From assembly GCA_017941345.1 (NCBI GenBank), contig JAGAWQ010000001.1:1-36677 (forward strand): a stretch of 36,677 bases of DNA, in the 5' to 3' direction. The position numbers and the translations under genes are program-made. The notes beneath the pieces were generated by a model that was not told the origin of the DNA, made no database searches, and was given only the letters and a program-made list of their open reading frames with translations. Positions 32,817-36,677 of the stretch are shown in pieces; the first letter of the stretch is position 1, and every line of letters begins with the position of its first letter. Origin of the DNA: Prevotella sp. Lineage in GTDB: Bacteria; Bacteroidota; Bacteroidia; Bacteroidales; Bacteroidaceae.

Positions 32817-34403
32817 ATGTCAGATAAAATTAAACCAAGCGAAGTATCCCAGGTGCTGCTCGACCAGCTGAAAGGCATTCAGAACGCTGAGCAGTTCGAT
32901 GAGGTAGGTACCGTGCTCACCGTAAGCGATGGTGTGGCTCGTATCTATGGACTCCGCAATGCTGAGGCCAACGAACTGCTCGAGTTCGAGAATGGCACGA
33001 TGGCCATCGTGATGAACTTGGAGGAAGATAACGTCGGTTGTGTGCTGCTTGGCACTACGTCAGGCATCAAGGAAGGTATGGTAGTGAAGCGCACCAAGCG
33101 CATTGCTTCTATTCGCGTCAACGACAACATGCTGGGCCGCGTCATTAATCCGCTGGGGCAGGCTGTTGATGGCAAGGGCGATATCGACCTCACGGGTGCT
33201 TTCGAGATGCCATTGGATCGCAAGGCCCCTGGTGTAATCTATCGTCAGCCCGTGAAGGAGCCTCTGCAGACAGGTCTGAAGGCCATCGACTCGATGATTC
33301 CCATCGGACGTGGTCAGCGTGAGCTCATCATTGGTGACCGTCAGACTGGTAAGACCGCCATTGCTGTGGATACCATTATCAATCAGAAGAGTTTCTATGA
33401 GGCAGGAAAGCCCGTATACTGTATCTATGTAGCCATTGGTCAGAAGGCTTCTACCGTTGCCACGCTCGTTCAGACACTGAAAGAGCATGGCGCCATGCCT
33501 TATACCATCGTGGTAGCTGCTACGGCTGCCGATCCCGCTGCAATGCAGTATTACGCACCATTCGCAGGTGCAGCCATCGGTGAGTATTTCCGCGACCGTG
33601 GTCTGCCTGCCCTCGTTGTTTATGACGACCTGTCGAAGCAGGCTGTGGCCTATCGTGAGGTATCGCTGATTCTGCGCCGTCCTTCCGGACGTGAGGCTTA
33701 TCCTGGCGATGTGTTCTATCTGCACTCTCGTCTGTTGGAGCGTGCCGCTAAGATGAACGAACAGCAGGAGGTTGCCGAGCAGATGAATGACCTGCCCGAG
33801 TGCATGAAGGGCCATGTCAAGGGTGGTGGCTCGCTCACCGCTCTGCCTATCATCGAGACTCAGGCTGGCGACGTGTCAGCTTACATCCCCACCAACGTGA
33901 TTTCTATTACCGATGGTCAGATCTTCCTGGAGAGCGACCTCTTCAACCAGGGTTTCCGTCCCGCCATCAATGTAGGTATCTCTGTATCTCGTGTGGGTGG
34001 TTCGGCACAAATCAAGTCGATGAAAAAGGTTGCTGGTACGCTGAAAATCGACCAGGCACAGTATCGTGAGCTCGAGGCCTTCTCTAAGTTCTCCAGCGAT
34101 ATGGATGCCGTGACGGCCATGACGTTGGATCGCGGTCGTAAGAACAACCAGCTGCTCATCCAGCCCCAGTACAGCCCCATGCCCGTAGGTGAGCAGGTGG
34201 CTATCCTGTATTGTGGCGTACACGGCCTGATGCGCGATGTCCCCATCGATAAGGTTCGTGAGTGTCAGAATCAGTTCCTCGAAAAGTTGCGCAACAGTGC
34301 TCCTGAGGTGATTGAGACGCTGGCAGCCGGTAAGATAGACGACACTACGACTCAGAAAATTGAGGCTGTTATGGCCGATATTGCAGGAACATATAAAGCT
34401 TGA
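32817..34403 (+). CDS. atpA: F1 ATP synthase alpha subunit
   Basis: The alpha subunit forms the non-catalytic nucleotide sites. The 528-residue protein has the N-terminal barrel ([22 protein letters not shown]), Walker A GDRQTGKT (residues 173-180), [28 protein letters not shown] (Walker B region), [20 protein letters not shown] and the C-terminal helical domain. Length is near the norm. It is followed after six bases by atpG. Confidence 0.97.
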   Translation: MSDKIKPSEVSQVLLDQLKGIQNAEQFDEVGTVLTVSDGVARIYGLRNAEANELLEFENGTMAIVMNLEEDNVGCVLLGTTSGIKEGMVVKRTKRIASIRVNDNMLGRVINPLGQAVDGKGDIDLTGAFEMPLDRKAPGVIYRQPVKEPLQTGLKAIDSMIPIGRGQRELIIGDRQTGKTAIAVDTIINQKSFYEAGKPVYCIYVAIGQKASTVATLVQTLKEHGAMPYTIVVAATAADPAAMQYYAPFAGAAIGEYFRDRGLPALVVYDDLSKQAVAYREVSLILRRPSGREAYPGDVFYLHSRLLERAAKMNEQQEVAEQMNDLPECMKGHVKGGGSLTALPIIETQAGDVSAYIPTNVISITDGQIFLESDLFNQGFRPAINVGISVSRVGGSAQIKSMKKVAGTLKIDQAQYRELEAFSKFSSDMDAVTAMTLDRGRKNNQLLIQPQYSPMPVGEQVAILYCGVHGLMRDVPIDKVRECQNQFLEKLRNSAPEVIETLAAGKIDDTTTQKIEAVMADIAGTYKA

Positions 34404-34409
34404 TAGCCT

Positions 34410-35378
34410 ATGCCAAGCCTGAAAGAAATTAAAGGCCGCATTGCCTCGGTCAACAGTACGCGCAAGATAACCTCTGCCATGAAGATGGTGGCCAGTTCCA
34501 AGCTGCACCATGCGCAGGTGGCTATCCAGAACATGCTGCCCTATGAGACGATGCTCGAGCATATCCTCAAGTCTTTCTTGGCAGCTGAAGCCGAGGCCAG
34601 CACCGTCTTCGACCAGGAGCGTCCCGTCAAGCGTGTTGCCCTGGTAGTCTTCTCCTCCAACTCGTCGCTCTGTGGTGGTTTCAATGCCAATGTCATCAAG
34701 CTGATGCAACGCACGGTCAACGCGTATACAGAGGAGTTAGGCGAGGGTAGTGTTGAGATCTGGCCTATCGGACGAAAGGTGGCTGAGAAGGCTCGCAAGC
34801 TGGGTTATGACGTCAAGGGCGACTATGCCTCTTTGGTCGACCATCCCAACGTTCGTGATTGCATCGACATCGCTATGGCGCTGGGCGAGAAGTTCTACGA
34901 CGGCGATTTAGACCGCGTGGAGATTATCTACCATCACTTCAAGTCGGCTGGCTCGCAGATTTTGACTAACAAGACCTTCCTGCCCATTGACCTGGAGTCG
35001 GAGCTGGGACGTGACCACGAGCGCGACCTGACCAGCACGGTTATTACCAAGAAGGCTCAGGACTATCTGAAGAAGAACCGCCGAAAGCGCGAGGTGAAGG
35101 AGGGTGAGGTTGCTCCGCTTAACGACAACTTTATCGTCGAGCCCGATATGGACACCGTGCTCACACAGCTCATCCCCAAGATGGCCCATCTGATGCTTTA
35201 TACGGCGTTGCTTGACAGCATAGCCTCTGAACATGCCGCCCGTATGGTGGCCATGCAGACTGCTACCGATAATGCCGACGAGCTGTTGCGCCAGCTCAAC
35301 TTGCAGTACAATAAGGGTCGTCAGCAAGCCATCACTAGTGAGCTGCTCGATATCGTCGGAGGCAGCGTCAACAATTGA
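34410..35378 (+). CDS. atpG: F1 ATP synthase gamma subunit
   Basis: Gamma is the central shaft. The 322-residue protein has the N-terminal helix (LKEIKGRIASVNSTRKITSAMKMVA), the Rossmann-like middle (VFSSNSSLCGGFNANVIKL, WPIGRKVAEKARKLGYDV) and the C-terminal helix (MVAMQTATDNADELLRQLNLQYNKGRQQAITSELLDIVGG). It is about 30 residues longer than E. coli gamma, through a charged insert near residues 205-235 (YLKKNRRKREVKEGEVAPL). It ends the operon. Confidence 0.96.
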   Translation: MPSLKEIKGRIASVNSTRKITSAMKMVASSKLHHAQVAIQNMLPYETMLEHILKSFLAAEAEASTVFDQERPVKRVALVVFSSNSSLCGGFNANVIKLMQRTVNAYTEELGEGSVEIWPIGRKVAEKARKLGYDVKGDYASLVDHPNVRDCIDIAMALGEKFYDGDLDRVEIIYHHFKSAGSQILTNKTFLPIDLESELGRDHERDLTSTVITKKAQDYLKKNRRKREVKEGEVAPLNDNFIVEPDMDTVLTQLIPKMAHLMLYTALLDSIASEHAARMVAMQTATDNADELLRQLNLQYNKGRQQAITSELLDIVGGSVNN

Positions 35379-35407
35379 CGTGCAAATATCGTTTATTTAG
35401 ATAAAGA

Positions 35408-35440
35408 GGGCTGAACACTACCGCGTGTCCAGCCCTTTTT
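35408..35440 (+). terminator. Terminator of the ATP synthase operon
   Basis: GGGCTGAACAC (35408-35418) pairs with GTGTCCAGCCC (35425-35435), with one mismatch, around TACCGC, and five T follow. It lies 30 bases after the atpG stop. Confidence 0.85.
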
Positions 35441-35450
35441 ATCAATCTTT

Positions 35451-35513
35451 CATTACTTTCGGAGTATTTTTCGTTACTTTCAGAGTAATTTTCATTTCGT
35501 TCGGAGTATCGTG
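35451..35513. repeat. Three 21-bp tandem units with TACT/AGTA dyads
   Basis: Units begin at 35451, 35472 and 35493. Their shared core is TTACTTTCGGAGTA, with TTACTTTCAGAGTAA in unit 2 (a perfect arm match around TTCAG) and a degraded TTTCGTTCGGAGTA in unit 3. The arrangement, three units near two helical turns each with its own dyad, resembles the 22-bp units at 8723-8788 although the sequence differs. Confidence 0.7.
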
Positions 35514-35657
35514 GAATAACCTAAAGTTATTACTTAAGATGGCTTTCAAAATCTGCAAGAATAATTTTAAAATCAGCAAAAATGCAATTTTTTATATGGC
35601 AAATGTGTGGAAATTAAATAAAATTGTTTAATTTTGTCGGCATTAAGCTGTTAATCT
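35514..35657. other. AT-rich leader region before the efflux adaptor
   Basis: This short stretch has no coding frame with homology. It carries the promoter element at 35629-35636 and long A/T runs. Confidence 0.5.
35629..35636 (+). promoter_or_regulatory. Promoter -7 element for the efflux adaptor gene
   Basis: TAATTTTG matches TAnnTTTG, about 55 bases before ATG 35691. An imperfect TGTG lies about 21 bp upstream. Confidence 0.6.
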
Positions 35658-35690
35658 ATGGCAAAACGAGAAATAAATAACTATAAAACA

Positions 35691-36677
35691 ATGACAAGAA
35701 ACAATCCTTTGACGTGGGTATGCGCGATTGGTGTCGTAGCATTAGCATCATGTAATATTGATGTGCCCGAGATTACAGAATCATCGTTTGAGACGATGAC
35801 AGTGAAGAAAACGGACATTGAACTGCCTTATAAGTTCAGTGCCAGGATGAAAGGACAGAACGACGTGACGGTGACCCCACAGGTGAGCGGTCAGCTGATG
35901 CAGGTCTGCGTGTCCGAGGGTCAGCAGGTTAAGAAGGGGCAAACGCTCTTTATCATCGACTCGCGCAATGCCCAGCTGGAGCTGGAGGCTGCACAGGCTA
36001 ACTTGCAGGCAGCACTGGCTCAGGAGAACTCAGCCAAGTTGGAGTATGAGTCGAACAAGAATCTGTTTGACAAGAAAATCGTCAGCAGCTATATGCTGAA
36101 CAATTCGCAGAACGCCTATAAGCAGGCTCAGGCTGCCGTGGCTCAAGCCCGTGCGTCGGTAAACCGTGCGAAGGTGAACCTCGGCTTCTGCACCATCACG
36201 GCTCCTGTGTCGGGTGTGATTGGCGGAATCCCCGTACGTATAGGCGATCAGGTGTCACCCATGAGCGAACTTACTATTCTCAGTGGCAATACCACGATGT
36301 ATGCAGAGTTCTCCGTGACCGAGGCTGTTGTAGAAGCATTGGTGCAGAGCGGTATAAAGGCTGATGAGGTGGACGATTACCTTGCGAAGCTGCCTGCTGC
36401 AACATTTATCATGAAGAACGGTACGGAGTATCCCCACAAGGGGCGCGTGGTCAGCTTGACGGGTGTGGTTAATGCTGAAACCGGTTCGCTTACCGCCAAG
36501 GTGTCTTTCCCCAATCCCGACGGTCATCTATACTCTGGTGTTCAGGGCAGTGTCGTTATGCCTTTTGCTGAAAAGGGTGTGATACTTGTTCCCCAGTTCG
36601 CAGTGGTACGCCTGCAGGATAAATCGCAGGTATATAAGGTGAAGCCCGACAGTACGGCAACGGCTGTAGAGGTTAAG
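35691..36677 (+). CDS. RND-efflux periplasmic adaptor (HlyD/AcrA family), partial
   Basis: The gene runs off the right edge; 329 codons are visible. The N-terminus is a lipoprotein signal (PLTWVCAIGVVALASC, lipid on Cys21). Next come a lipoyl half-motif (VTVTPQVSGQLMQVCVSEGQQVKKGQTLFIID, residues about 60-92), a coiled-coil hairpin (about 95-160, AQLELEAAQANLQAALAQ) and the second lipoyl half CTITAPVSGVIGG. The beta-barrel region follows (TGVVNAETGSLTAKVSFPNP ... GVQGSVVMP). It should join an inner-membrane RND pump to an outer-membrane channel; those genes would lie to the right. ATG 35658 is an in-frame alternative start, but the signal fits 35691 better. Confidence 0.88.
   Translation, partial: MTRNNPLTWVCAIGVVALASCNIDVPEITESSFETMTVKKTDIELPYKFSARMKGQNDVTVTPQVSGQLMQVCVSEGQQVKKGQTLFIIDSRNAQLELEAAQANLQAALAQENSAKLEYESNKNLFDKKIVSSYMLNNSQNAYKQAQAAVAQARASVNRAKVNLGFCTITAPVSGVIGGIPVRIGDQVSPMSELTILSGNTTMYAEFSVTEAVVEALVQSGIKADEVDDYLAKLPAATFIMKNGTEYPHKGRVVSLTGVVNAETGSLTAKVSFPNPDGHLYSGVQGSVVMPFAEKGVILVPQFAVVRLQDKSQVYKVKPDSTATAVEVK

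Noticed and set aside
33876-34709. 277-codon open frame on the minus strand
   Set aside because: It spans the atpA/atpG junction in antisense; no domain is seen.
35425-35631. 68-codon open frame on the plus strand
   Set aside because: It covers the operon terminator and the 21-bp repeats and is low-complexity (Phe/Asn/Lys); no support for a real gene.

Overview
The window looks like a chromosomal segment of a member of the Bacteroidales, most likely the Prevotella/Segatella lineage. The evidence is the repeated Bacteroidetes-type promoter element TAnnTTTG (often with TTTG about 19-20 bp upstream), the near absence of Shine-Dalgarno sites, many lipoproteins with a short hydrophobic stretch ending in Cys, Bacteroidetes-restricted families (DUF4348, DUF4369-thioredoxin, T9SS-tail-like), and an ATP synthase operon in the order D-C-x-B-E-F-H-A-G. 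No insertion sequence, integrase, CRISPR array or rRNA was seen. One tRNA gene, tRNA-Ser(CGA), is present.

Layout. 1-400 is non-coding with a palindrome and an array of ATGTAGGC repeats. 404-2435 (+) holds a secreted protein of unknown function and an SGNH hydrolase. 2432-6242 (-) is a hisG-hisD-hisC operon followed by a LolA-like secreted protein; hisB is not next to it. 6318-8170 (+) holds an MltF-like lytic transglycosylase and a cytidylate-kinase-like protein. 8210-11290 is the accessory part: a small Cys-containing protein, a nucleotidyltransferase fragment joined to a DUF4160-like tail, a DUF2442 protein, a long hairpin that could be a small RNA, a surface lipoprotein, a GNAT tail fragment, and a 5'-truncated yaaA ending beside tRNA-Ser. 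11473-14135 (+) holds mazG, a lipocalin-like lipoprotein, an RNase Z with a shortened middle, and a mini-protein resembling a T9SS sorting tail. 14144-18495 (-) is an apparent pheS-thiE-like-prs-tlpA-nth operon. 18624-21219 (+) is DUF4348 lipoprotein-murB-MBL hydrolase with overlapping stops and starts. 21233-22063 (-) is a YtxH/holin-family/unknown membrane cluster. 22290-28119 (+) carries a SPOR lipoprotein, ruvX, def, a TPR protein, nhaD-like and pfkA. 28240-35378 (+) is the complete F-type ATP synthase operon. 35691 to the right edge is the start of an RND-efflux adaptor.

The genes form a mostly ordinary housekeeping segment (histidine synthesis, aminoacylation, PRPP, cell-wall recycling and synthesis, glycolysis, proton-driven ATP synthesis). 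The unusual material lies in 8.2-11.3 kb, where several gene fragments cluster on the 3' side of a tRNA gene, and in the intergenic DNA. Two separate intergenic regions carry three tandem ~21-22 bp units, each unit with its own dyad. Two housekeeping enzymes (MltF-like, RNase Z) appear to have lost a defined internal segment. Family names come from recall of motifs; no database search was possible.
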